Origin: JACDAS01 sp046262415
Lineage (GTDB): Bacteria; Actinomycetota; Thermoleophilia; Gaiellales; Gaiellaceae
Reading direction: 5' to 3'
DNA: 18,293 nt
NCBI GenBank assembly: GCA_046262415.1
Contig: JBHEMU010000176.1
Coordinates: 1 to 18,293 of the forward strand
Below the pieces are notes generated by a model. The model was not told the origin of the DNA. It saw only the letters and a list, made by a program, of their open reading frames with translations, and did not search any database. Of this stretch, positions 6,130 to 14,934 are shown in pieces. Each line of letters starts with the position of its first letter. Position 1 is the first letter of the stretch. The position numbers were made by a program, and so were the translations under genes.

Positions 6130-6986
6130 CCGAGCACCACGTCCGGATCCTCGAGGTACGCGTCGAACGGGATCTCGGTGAGCCGCTCGAAGGCCTCGAC
6201 GTAGCGCGCGCGCGTGCCGCGGACGACCTCGTCGGGAAGCGGGGGGCCAGGCGGCGTCTTGTCCCAGGCGAGCGTCTCGCAGTAGTCGCGCACGAACTGC
6301 TTGTCGAAGGAGGGCTGCGCGGCGCCCGGCTCGTACTCGTCGGCGGGCCAGAACCGCGACGAGTCCGGCGTGAACGCCTCGTCCGCGAGCACCAGCCGTC
6401 CTTCCCGGTCGAGGCCGAACTCGAGCTTCGTGTCCGCGAGCAGGATCCCGCGCTCGGCTGCGTGGTCGGAGGCGAAGCGGTAGAGCGCGAGCGAGGTCGC
6501 CTCCACCTCGGCGTATCGCTCGGCGCCCACGAGCGCCGCCGCCTGCTCGGCGTCGATGTTCTCGTCGTGCCCGCTCCGGGCCTTCGTCGAGGGCGTGAAG
6601 ATCGGCTCGGGCAGCCGCTCCGACTCGCGCAGACCGGCGGGAAGCCGGTGGCCCGAGGTCATGCCCGTCTCACGGTAGTCCTTCCAGCCCGAGCCCGCGA
6701 GGTAGCCGCGCACGACGCACTCGAGCGGGAGCATCTCCAGCCGGCGGCACTCCGTCGAGCGCCCGTCGCGTCGCAGCGCCTCCAGGTGATTGGGGACGAG
6801 GAGGTTCGTGCGCGAGAACCAGAAGGCCGAGAGTCCCGTGAGCACGCGACCCTTGTCGGGAATCTCGGTCGGGAGGACGACGTCGAAGGTCGAGATGCGG
6901 TCGCTCGCGACGAGCAGCAGTCGGCCGTCGTCGAGCGCGTACAGCTCGCGCACCTTGCCGCTCGTCACGAACGTCGTTTCAGGCAT
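6126..6986 (-). CDS. purC: SAICAR synthase PurC
   Basis: This is phosphoribosylaminoimidazole-succinocarboxamide synthase, which ligates aspartate to CAIR with ATP. Diagnostic stretches are the N-terminal GKVRELYALDDGRLLLVASD, DRISTFDVVLPTEIPDKG (near residues 29-46), ECVVRGYLAGSGWKDY and LLADTKLEFGLD. The 286-aa length is that of the longer PurC form. The ATG at 6986 overlaps the 3' end of purB by 8 bp, so it is translated from the same mRNA. It is flanked by purB and purS. Confidence 0.96.
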   Translation of the reverse strand: MPETTFVTSGKVRELYALDDGRLLLVASDRISTFDVVLPTEIPDKGRVLTGLSAFWFSRTNLLVPNHLEALRRDGRSTECRRLEMLPLECVVRGYLAGSGWKDYRETGMTSGHRLPAGLRESERLPEPIFTPSTKARSGHDENIDAEQAAALVGAERYAEVEATSLALYRFASDHAAERGILLADTKLEFGLDREGRLVLADEAFTPDSSRFWPADEYEPGAAQPSFDKQFVRDYCETLAWDKTPPGPPLPDEVVRGTRARYVEAFERLTEIPFDAYLEDPDVVLG

Positions 6987-8304
6987 GGACGGGCTCCTCC
7001 CTGCGCGCGAGCGCGGCGAGGCGCTCGAACACGGTGTCGACGTGGCGGGTGTAGGCCTCCGGATCGAAGACGGCGGCGAGGGCCTCCGGGTCGAGCTTCG
7101 CCGAGATCTCGGGATCTGCGGCGGCGACGTCGCGCAACTGCCGCTCCGACTCGGCCGAGCGGGTAGCGGCGTTCTGAACGAGGCGGTACGCGGTATCGCG
7201 GTCGAGCCCGGAGTCGACGAGCGCGAGCAGGAGCCTCTGGCTGCGGTGCAGGCCCCGGCTCGCGTCGAGATTCGCCTGCATGCGCTCCGGGCGCACGACC
7301 AGCCCCTCGACGAGCCAGGCGACGCGGTCGAGCATGTAGTCGAGCGCCAGGAACGCGTCCGGAATCATCACGCGCTCGGCGGACGAGTGCGAGATGTCCC
7401 GCTCGTGCCACAGGGCCACGTTCTCGAGTCCGACGAGCGCCGCTGCGCGCACGACCCGGGCGAGCCCGCAGATGCGCTCGGCCGTGATCGGGTTTCGCTT
7501 GTGCGGCATCGCGGACGAGCCCTTCTGGCCCCGGCCGAACGGCTCCGCGACCTCGCCCACCTCGGTACGGGCGAGGTGGCGGATCTCCAGCGCGAAGCGC
7601 TCGAGCGAGGAGGCGACGAGCGCGAGGCTCGTCAGCAGCTCGGCGTGGCGGTCGCGCGAGACGACCTGGGTCGAGGCGGGGTCGGGCTCGAGCCCGAGGC
7701 GCTCGCAGGCGACGCGCTCCACCTCGGGGTCGATCGACGCGTAGGTGCCGACGGCGCCCGACAGCTTCCCGACGCGCATGCCTTCGAGGGCCTGCCGCAG
7801 TCGCGTGCGTGAGCGGTTGAGCTCGAAGGCCCAGCCCGCGAGCTTCAGCCCGAAGGTCGTCGGCTCCGCGTGCATCCCGTGCGTCCGGCCCATGATCGGC
7901 GTGTCGCGGTGCTCCTCCGCCCGCGCGACGACCGCCGCGAGGGCGCGCTCGACGCCCTCCAGCAGCAGCGCCCCGGCGTCGCGCACCTGGAGGGCGAGGG
8001 CGGTGTCGAGGACGTCCGAGGAGGTCAGGCCGTAGTGGAAGAACCGCCCCGCCGGGCCCAGCTGCTCGGCGACCGCGTCGACGAAGGCGGCGACGTCGTG
8101 GTTCGTCTCCCGCTCGAGCTCGGCCACGCGCTCCGGTGCGGGCGGCCGGGCCGACCGGCGGATCTCGTCGACGGCCTCGGCCGGCAGGACGCCCACCTCC
8201 TGCCACCCCGCGAGGGCCGCGAGCTCGACCTCGAGCCAGCTCGCCAGCCTCGCCTCGTCGGACCAGATCCCGGTCATGGCCGGCCGCGAGTAGCGGGCAA
8301 TCAC
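6979..8304 (-). CDS. purB: Adenylosuccinate lyase PurB
   Basis: It cleaves SAICAR to AICAR and adenylosuccinate to AMP, serving both IMP and AMP synthesis. The 441-aa protein begins MIARYSRPAMTGIWSDEARL, the usual PurB start. It has TSSDVLDTA (94-102), GRTHGMHAEPTTFG (139-152, with the acid/base-region histidine) and the fumarate-lyase signature GSSAMPHKRNP (262-272). The GTG at 8304 is chosen by homology and by TACAAT 7 nt upstream, which implies a leaderless mRNA starting here. Repeat copy D separates it from purE, so purB may be the head of its own transcript purBCSQ. Confidence 0.96.
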   Translation of the reverse strand: MIARYSRPAMTGIWSDEARLASWLEVELAALAGWQEVGVLPAEAVDEIRRSARPPAPERVAELERETNHDVAAFVDAVAEQLGPAGRFFHYGLTSSDVLDTALALQVRDAGALLLEGVERALAAVVARAEEHRDTPIMGRTHGMHAEPTTFGLKLAGWAFELNRSRTRLRQALEGMRVGKLSGAVGTYASIDPEVERVACERLGLEPDPASTQVVSRDRHAELLTSLALVASSLERFALEIRHLARTEVGEVAEPFGRGQKGSSAMPHKRNPITAERICGLARVVRAAALVGLENVALWHERDISHSSAERVMIPDAFLALDYMLDRVAWLVEGLVVRPERMQANLDASRGLHRSQRLLLALVDSGLDRDTAYRLVQNAATRSAESERQLRDVAAADPEISAKLDPEALAAVFDPEAYTRHVDTVFERLAALARREEPVHA

Positions 8305-8311
8305 CCGGCCG

Positions 8312-8317
8312 ATTGTA
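8312..8317 (-). promoter_or_regulatory. -10 element upstream of purB (leaderless)
   Basis: On the minus strand TACAAT (8317-8312) is followed by 7 nt and then the purB GTG. It differs from the TATAAT consensus at one base. The -35 position falls inside repeat copy D and reads GACCCA, a poor match. There is no Shine-Dalgarno sequence. This would give purBCSQ a promoter separate from that of purD. Confidence 0.5.
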
Positions 8318-8324
8318 GAGGCGC

Positions 8325-8427
8325 CCTAGGAGCGTGGGTCTCTACCCGGATGCGCTCGTGCGGTCGGCTCAGACGGAGCACGGGCAAGCCCGCGCTCCTG
8401 AGGTCGGCGTCGCAAGCGACGCCTAGG
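8325..8427 (-). repeat. 97-bp CTAG-bounded repeat, copy D
   Basis: This copy is inverted relative to A-C and so points the same way as the pur operon. CCTAGG occurs at both ends (8325-8330 and 8422-8427). It matches the consensus at every position where other copies vary. Its purE-side CTAG supplies the purE stop (TAG, 8425-8423). Its other end lies 8 bp from the purB -10. Lying inside an operon, its hairpins could reduce read-through from purDE into purBCSQ. Confidence 0.95.
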
Positions 8428-8848
8428 AGGTTCCAGGCACTGCGTCCAGGATCCGCGCCGCGAGCAGCGCCGCGTTCCGGGCGTTGTCGACGCCGACGCA
8501 GGCGACCGGGACTCCCGGCGGCATCTGCACGATCGCAAGGAGGGCGTCGAGCCCGTCCAGCACGCTGCTGGAGGAGCGGAGCGGGACGCCGATCACCGGC
8601 AGCTCGGTGTGCGCGGCGACGACCCCGGGCAGCGCTGCGGCCAGGCCCGCCCCGGCGATCAGGACGCGCAAGCCTCGTCCAGCGGCGGCGCGCGCATACT
8701 CGGCGACCGCGTCGGGCTGCCGGTGCGCCGAGCGCACCTCGAGCTCGTGGCCGATTCCGCGCTGCTGCAGCTCCTCGAGCGCGGGCCGCATGCGCTCCCG
8801 GTCGGACTCCGAGCCGATCAGGATGCCCACGAGGACCGGCTCAGCCAC
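8423..8848 (-). CDS. purE: N5-CAIR mutase / AIR carboxylase PurE, C-terminally short
   Basis: It carries out the carboxylation step that yields CAIR. Family motifs are IGSESDRERM (11-20, substrate-phosphate and ribose site), SAHRQPD (40-46, catalytic His42), IAGAGLAAALPGVVAAHT (64-81), LPVIGVPL and VGVDNARNAALLAARIL. The GTG at 8848 overlaps the purD 3' end by 8 bp. The protein is 141 aa and stops soon after ARIL (AVPGTS, then TAG), about 15-20 residues earlier than usual PurE proteins. The TAG belongs to repeat copy D, so the last helix was probably lost or replaced by insertion. The usual HLPG histidine is Ala here, so the class (N5-CAIR mutase or AIR carboxylase) is uncertain. No purK lies nearby. 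Confidence 0.92.
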   Translation of the reverse strand: MAEPVLVGILIGSESDRERMRPALEELQQRGIGHELEVRSAHRQPDAVAEYARAAAGRGLRVLIAGAGLAAALPGVVAAHTELPVIGVPLRSSSSVLDGLDALLAIVQMPPGVPVACVGVDNARNAALLAARILDAVPGTS

Positions 8849-10070
8849 CGATCCGAGCCTCCTCGGTCACACTTCGGGCGATGTCGCGGCGGTAGTGGAC
8901 GCCCGGGAAGGAGATCAGGTCGGCGGCGGCGTAGGCAGCCTCGCGGGCCGCGGCGAGATCGTCGCCCGTCGCCGTCACGTTGAGGATGCGCCCCCCGTTC
9001 GTCACGAGGCGATCGCCGCGAAGCGCGGTCCCCGCGTGGAAGACGATCGCGCCCGCCGCCTCGGCGGCCTCGATCCCCTCGATCGGAGCGCCCGTGTCGC
9101 CCCGCTCCGGGTAGCCGCCGGCCGTGAGCGCGATCGTGACGGCGGCGGTCTTCGCCTCCGGCGGCGCGGCCCCGCCGAGGTCGCCGGCCGCCGCCGCGGC
9201 GAGCAGACCCAGCAGGTCGCCGTCGAGCGAGGGCAGGACGGCCTGCGTCTCGGGATCGCCGAAGCGGCAGTTGAACTCGAGCACGCGCGGCCCGTCGTCC
9301 GTCCGCATGAGGCCCGCGTAGAGCACGCCCGTGAACGGCGATCCACGACGGGCGAGCTCGGCGAGCACGGGCCGGTGGACGAGCTCGACGAGCTCCTCCA
9401 GCTCGGCCGGTCCGACGCCGGGAGCGGGCGAGAACGCGCCCATGCCGCCCGTGTTCGGACCCTCGTCGCCGTCGCGGACCCGCTTGTAGTCCTGCGCCGC
9501 CGCCAGCGGCAGGCCGCGGTCGCCGTCCGAGAGCGCGAACACGGAGAGCTCGACGCCCTCGAGCAGCTCCTCCAGCACGAGCGGGCCGCCCAGGGCCGCG
9601 GCGGCGCGCAGGCCGGCGTCGAGCTCGGCCTGCGTCCGGCAGACGAAGACGCCCTTCCCCGCTGTGAGGCCGTCGGCCTTGACGACGCAGGGGGGGCGCG
9701 CGACCGCGAGCGTCGCCGCAGTCGGCACGCCGCTCGCCCGGAGTACGTCCTTGGCGAATGTCTTCGAGCCCTCGATCCTGGCGGCCGAGCGGCTGGGGCC
9801 GAAGACGGCGATGCCGGCGCGGCGAAGCTCGTCCGCGAGGCCCGCCACGAGCGGCGCCTCGGGCCCGACGACGACGAGGTCGATCTCGAGCGCCCTGCTC
9901 AGGGCCAGCACGCTCTCGCTGTCCTCGGCGCGCACGGGATGGCAGTCGCCGTGCGCCGCGATGCCCGGATTCCCGGGGGCCGCGTGCAGCTCATCGCACT
10001 CGGGGCTGCGGGCGAGCTTCCACGCGAGCGCGTGCTCGCGTCCGCCGGCCCCGACCAGGAGCACCTTCAC
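8841..10070 (-). CDS. purD: Phosphoribosylamine-glycine ligase PurD
   Basis: GAR synthetase, an ATP-grasp enzyme joining glycine to phosphoribosylamine. It is 409 aa, with the N-terminal VGAGGREHALAWKL, GPEAPLVAGLAD, SKTFAKDVLRASGVPT, ATP-grasp lysine region VVKADGLTAGKGV, NTGGMGAFSP and metal-binding EFNCRFGDPETQ. The GTG start at 10070 lies 6 nt after TACAGT with a -35 TTGAAA 16 bp further upstream, so it heads the pur operon as a leaderless gene. It overlaps purE by 8 bp. Confidence 0.96.
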   Translation of the reverse strand: MKVLLVGAGGREHALAWKLARSPECDELHAAPGNPGIAAHGDCHPVRAEDSESVLALSRALEIDLVVVGPEAPLVAGLADELRRAGIAVFGPSRSAARIEGSKTFAKDVLRASGVPTAATLAVARPPCVVKADGLTAGKGVFVCRTQAELDAGLRAAAALGGPLVLEELLEGVELSVFALSDGDRGLPLAAAQDYKRVRDGDEGPNTGGMGAFSPAPGVGPAELEELVELVHRPVLAELARRGSPFTGVLYAGLMRTDDGPRVLEFNCRFGDPETQAVLPSLDGDLLGLLAAAAAGDLGGAAPPEAKTAAVTIALTAGGYPERGDTGAPIEGIEAAEAAGAIVFHAGTALRGDRLVTNGGRILNVTATGDDLAAAREAAYAAADLISFPGVHYRRDIARSVTEEARIGG

Positions 10071-10076
10071 AGAGCC

Positions 10077-10104
10077 ACTGTAGACCGGACGGGCGGTGTT
10101 TCAA
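10077..10104 (-). promoter_or_regulatory. Promoter of the pur operon (purD head)
   Basis: Minus strand: TTGAAA (10104-10099), a 16-bp spacer, TACAGT (10082-10077), 6 nt, then the purD GTG. The -35 differs from TTGACA at one base. The predicted transcription start is at the GTG itself. It is the clearest promoter in the window. No PurR-like box or purine riboswitch was recognised, and a leaderless mRNA leaves no room for a riboswitch. Confidence 0.58.
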
Positions 10105-10132
10105 ACCCGCCGCCGCAGACCATGCTGGAACC

Positions 10133-10445
10133 ATGCTCGAGCCGGGCCTCGACAAGCACGAATGGGAGACGGAGTGGCAGGCCCTGGAGCCGCTCGTGGA
10201 GGAGTCGCCCGAGGAGGCGCTGCCCGAGCTCGGCGACCTCGTCGAGCGGATGATGAAGGCGCGCGGCTATCCGATCGACGACGAGGTGGCCGTCGAGGGG
10301 GTCGAACGTGACGTCGTCGCGGAGTTCCGGGAGGCGCGCCGCCTCGCCGACGTGGTCGACGCCCGGGGAGAACCTCGAGCCCGGCGACGTGGCCGCCGCC
10401 GTCAACGCGTACCGCACCCTGTACGCCAGCCTGCTCGACGCGTAG
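10133..10445 (+). pseudogene. Small acidic conserved protein, frameshifted
   Basis: From ATG 10133 the frame reads MLEPGLDKHEWETEWQALEP and continues as an acidic helical protein through GDLVERMMKARGYPID to EFREARRLADVVDAR. It then runs out of frame. In the next frame the sequence resumes as ENLEPGDVAAAVNAYRTLYA and ends SLLDA plus TAG at 10443-10445. The two halves join if one G is removed from the GGGG run at 10365-10368, giving a protein of about 103 aa. Without that correction the first frame has no stop for over a kilobase across purA. The restored protein resembles small uncharacterised actinobacterial proteins of the same layout; function is unknown. A base-calling error or a real frameshift are both possible. 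It is divergent from purD across 62 bp. Confidence 0.68.
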
Positions 10446-10456
10446 CCCCCCGCCTC

Positions 10457-11755
<1,299 letters not shown>

Positions 11756-11799
11756 GGCGATGAGTCTGCCCGATCGGCCGGTCGTGGAACGTGCCGCGG

Positions 11800-12021
11800 T
11801 CAGCGAGAGCGCAGCGCCACGGCACGCTCGGCCCGCTCGACGCGGATCTCGTGGCCGCGCCGGCACGTCGCCGAGCCGCGGGCCGCGTCGAGCCGGAGCG
11901 TGCCCGACACGCGGGCGGCGAGGTAGCTCTCGGCGCAGTGGTCGTCGGCGAGGCAGGCCTCGCACACCGCCGTGAAGGCGGTCGTGCGCGCGGCGAGCCG
12001 GATCGTCTGCTCCTCGATCAC
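11800..12021 (-). CDS. Small Cys-rich protein coupled to dnaB
   Basis: A 73-aa protein whose GTG start overlaps the dnaB stop (GTGA), implying translational coupling. It has Cys20 and Cys23 (CEAC), Cys29, Cys53 and His57 (CRRGH), a plausible zinc-binding set with the spacing CxxC-x5-C and CxxxH. The sequence starts MIEEQTIRLAARTTAFTAVC and ends in a basic segment (HEIRVERAERAV). No family is recognised. The coupling suggests joint expression with the replicative helicase, but a role in replication is only inference. The gap to purA is 44 bp. Confidence 0.68.
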   Translation of the reverse strand: MIEEQTIRLAARTTAFTAVCEACLADDHCAESYLAARVSGTLRLDAARGSATCRRGHEIRVERAERAVALRSR

Positions 12022-13376
12022 GACGCCGCCAGGTCCGCGAACTTCGCGTACCGCTTGAGGAAGGAGAGCCGCACCGAGTCGGTCGGCCCGTTGCGGTGCT
12101 TGGCGAGGTGCACTTCCGCGAGGCCCTGCTGGTCCGACTCCTCGTTGTAGTACTCGTCCCGGTAGATGAACGCGACGAGGTCGGCGTCCTGCTCGATGCT
12201 GCCGCTCTCCCGCAGATCCGAGAGGATCGGGCGCTTGTCGTGCCGCTGCTCGACGGCCCGGGAGAGCTGCGACATCGCCACGATCGGCACCTCCAGGTCG
12301 CGCGCGAGCACCTTGAGCGAGCGCGAGATCTGCGAGACCTCCTGCACGCGGTTCTCGTACGACGAGTCCGAGGTCATCAGCTGCAGGTAGTCGACGAGGA
12401 TCAGGCCCAGATTCGGGTGCTGCGTCTTCAGGCGCCGCGACTTCGACCGGATGCCCATCATCGTGATCGAGCCGGTGTCGTCGACGAAGATCGGCGCGCG
12501 CGCGAGCTTGTCGCAGGCCGCGGTCAGGCGCGGCCAGTCCTCCGGCGCGAGCTTCCCCGTCCGCAGCCGCTGGGACTCGACCTTGGCCTCGCTGCACATC
12601 AGCCGCTGCGTCACCTCGGCCTTCGACATCTCGAGCGTGAACAGCGCCACCGGCAGCTCGAAGCGGACGGCCACGTTCGCCGCCATGCACAGGCCGAGCG
12701 CCGACTTGCCCATGCTCGGGCGCGCGGCGACGATGATCAGGTTCCCTGGCTGGAAGCCGGAGGTGAGGCGGTCGAGCTCGCGGAACCCGGAGGGGATCCC
12801 CGTCACCTCGGCCCCGGCCTCGTAGAGCTGGGTGATGCGCTCGAAGCTCTCCTTGAGCAGGTCCTCGATGTGGCTGAACTCGGTCGCAACCCGGCTCTGG
12901 GAGAGCTCGAAGACGACCTGCTCGGCGCGGTCGACGAGATCGAGCGTCTCCCCGGGGCGGTCCCAGCCGAGCTGCGCGATCTCGCCCCCGGCCCGGATCA
13001 GGCCGCGCAGGATCGCCATCTCGCGCACGATCTTCGCGTAGTAGCCGGCCGACGACGCGGCCGGGACGTTCTGGGCGAGCTCGTGGATGCGGACGCGCCC
13101 GCCGACCTGCTCGAGCTTGCCGCGCTCCTCCAGCTCGTCGACCAGCGTGATCGCGTCGACAGGCTCGCCGCGCGCGTAGAGGGCGAGCGCCGCGAGGTAG
13201 ATCGCGCCGTGGCTCTCGCGGTAGAAGTCCTGCGCGGTGAGCTGCTCGCTGACGGCGCCGATCGCCCCCGGCGAGAGCATCATCGCCCCGAGAACGGACT
13301 CCTCGGCATCGAGGTTCTGCGGGGGGACCGGGGCGGTCCGCGGCGCTTCGGCGACGGCGGTCACGTCCGGAAGCAT
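12018..13376 (-). CDS. dnaB: Replicative DNA helicase DnaB
   Basis: The hexameric helicase that unwinds DNA ahead of the replication fork. The N-terminal domain begins PPQNLDAEESVLGAMMLSP; after a linker (near IEDLLKESFERI), the RecA-like domain has TGIPSGFRELDRLTSGF, Walker A AARPSMGKSALG (residues 218-229), FTLEMSK, Walker B LILVDYLQLM and the motif MSQLSRAVEQR with DLRESGSIEQDAD. Length is 452 aa with ATG 13376; a GTG one codon upstream (13379) is the alternative. AGGAG 5 nt before the ATG favours the ATG. No intein is present. It follows rplI after about 220 bp, so it may have its own promoter. Confidence 0.96.
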   Translation of the reverse strand: MLPDVTAVAEAPRTAPVPPQNLDAEESVLGAMMLSPGAIGAVSEQLTAQDFYRESHGAIYLAALALYARGEPVDAITLVDELEERGKLEQVGGRVRIHELAQNVPAASSAGYYAKIVREMAILRGLIRAGGEIAQLGWDRPGETLDLVDRAEQVVFELSQSRVATEFSHIEDLLKESFERITQLYEAGAEVTGIPSGFRELDRLTSGFQPGNLIIVAARPSMGKSALGLCMAANVAVRFELPVALFTLEMSKAEVTQRLMCSEAKVESQRLRTGKLAPEDWPRLTAACDKLARAPIFVDDTGSITMMGIRSKSRRLKTQHPNLGLILVDYLQLMTSDSSYENRVQEVSQISRSLKVLARDLEVPIVAMSQLSRAVEQRHDKRPILSDLRESGSIEQDADLVAFIYRDEYYNEESDQQGLAEVHLAKHRNGPTDSVRLSFLKRYAKFADLAAS

Positions 13377-13560
13377 CACGGCTCCTCAGTCCGGCGCAAG
13401 CTGTGGCCAACCGGAGTTCTCCCCAGGCACGCAGAAGCCGGTTTGCAGGGGAAGCAGAACATGCGTTCGACCAGGATCGCAGCTGTCTCGGACGGCGTCC
13501 ACAGCTTCCCGGCCGAGAATTCCCCAGCCGAAAGTTCGCTCGTTGCGAAGACTTTCGCCC

Positions 13561-13584
13561 GTCTCCCACAGGCCTGTGGGAGAC
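13561..13584. terminator. 24-bp perfect palindrome after rplI
   Basis: A perfect 24-bp palindrome with half-site GTCTCCCACAGG, centred at 13572/13573. It lies 12 bp past the rplI stop in the 220-bp gap before dnaB. As RNA it would form a long GC-rich hairpin just downstream of rplI, fitting a terminator without a U-tract. It also contains CCCACAGG and CCTGTGGG, so a protein-binding site is possible. The rest of the gap (13380-13560) holds no gene. It carries two DnaA-box-like sequences, TTGGCCACA (minus strand, 13410-13402) and GCGTCCACA (13495-13503). Confidence 0.5.
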
Positions 13585-13596
13585 GCTGTGCAGAAC

Positions 13597-14211
<615 letters not shown>

Positions 14212-14217
14212 CGCGTC

Positions 14218-14484
14218 CTAGCCTCCGACGTAGGGGAGCAGCGCCATCTCGCGCGCCCGCTTGACCGCGACGGCGACCTGGCGCTGATGGCGCCGGCACG
14301 CGCCGCTGATGCGGCGGGAGCGGATCTTGCCCTTCTCCGACACGTACCGGCGCAGCTGGCTGTAGCTCTTGTAGTCGATCTCCTCGACCTTGTCCTTGCA
14401 GAAGTAGCAGTTCCGCTTCCGCGTCAGCGCGGCGTCTCGCGGGCTGCGCTTGCGCCGCTGCTGCTGCTCCTTGGGCTGGGCCAT
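14218..14484 (-). CDS. rpsR: 30S ribosomal protein bS18
   Basis: The 88-aa small-subunit protein that pairs with bS6 on the platform. Visible are RKRNCYFCKDKVEEIDYKSY, YVSEKGKIRSRRISGACRR and HQRQVAVAVKRAREMALLPY. It keeps the Cys pair (CYFC) plus a later Cys and His (ACRRHQ), the zinc-binding form of S18. AGGAGG lies 6 nt before the ATG at 14484. It lies between ssb and rplI, the usual order. Confidence 0.97.
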   Translation of the reverse strand: MAQPKEQQQRRKRSPRDAALTRKRNCYFCKDKVEEIDYKSYSQLRRYVSEKGKIRSRRISGACRRHQRQVAVAVKRAREMALLPYVGG

Positions 14485-14494
14485 GACGTGCCTC

Positions 14495-14929
14495 CTAGAA
14501 GGGGATGTCGTCGTCGGCGCCGGCGGGTCCGAAGTCGGCGCTCTGGGCCGCGGCGGCCGCGGGGACGAACTGCGGCTGGCCTTCGCCGCCCTCGCCGCGG
14601 CTGCCGAGGAACTGCACCGTGTCGGCGATCACCTCGACCGCCTGGCGCTTCGTCCCGTCCTGCGCGTCCCACTCGCGCCACTCCAGACGGCCGTCGACGC
14701 CGACCGGGCGTCCCTTCGAGAGGTACTGAGCGCAGTTCTCGCCCTGGTTGCCCCAGACGGTGACGTCGAAGTAGTTCGGCTTCTCCGTCCACTCGCCGGT
14801 GGCTGCGTCCTTGCGCCTCGTGTTGACCGCGAGCCGCAGGCTGCAGACCGCCATCCCGCTCGGGGTGTGGCGCAGCTCTGGGTCGCGCGTCAGGTTGCCG
14901 ACGAGGACGACGCGGTTGATGTTCGCCAT
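14495..14929 (-). CDS. ssb: Single-stranded DNA-binding protein SSB
   Basis: Binds single-stranded DNA in replication and repair. The 144-aa protein has an OB-fold (residues 1-110) with INRVVLVGNLTRDPELRHTP, VCSLRLAVNTRRKD, YFDVTVWGNQGENCAQYLSK and GRPVGVDGRLEWREWD. A short Gly/Ala-rich linker follows, then the acidic tip DDDIPF that docks partner proteins. AAGGAG lies 10 nt before the ATG and overlaps the rpsF 3' end. Confidence 0.97.
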   Translation of the reverse strand: MANINRVVLVGNLTRDPELRHTPSGMAVCSLRLAVNTRRKDAATGEWTEKPNYFDVTVWGNQGENCAQYLSKGRPVGVDGRLEWREWDAQDGTKRQAVEVIADTVQFLGSRGEGGEGQPQFVPAAAAAQSADFGPAGADDDIPF

Positions 14930-14934
14930 GCTCT

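Noticed and set aside
2767..8427. Repeat as tRNA remnant or integron attC site
   Set aside because: No cloverleaf, anticodon arm or attC-like R/L boxes could be drawn, and no integrase gene is nearby.
10071..10132. Purine riboswitch or PurR box upstream of purD
   Set aside because: The predicted transcript begins at the purD start codon and the 62-bp gap shows no riboswitch core or recognised operator.
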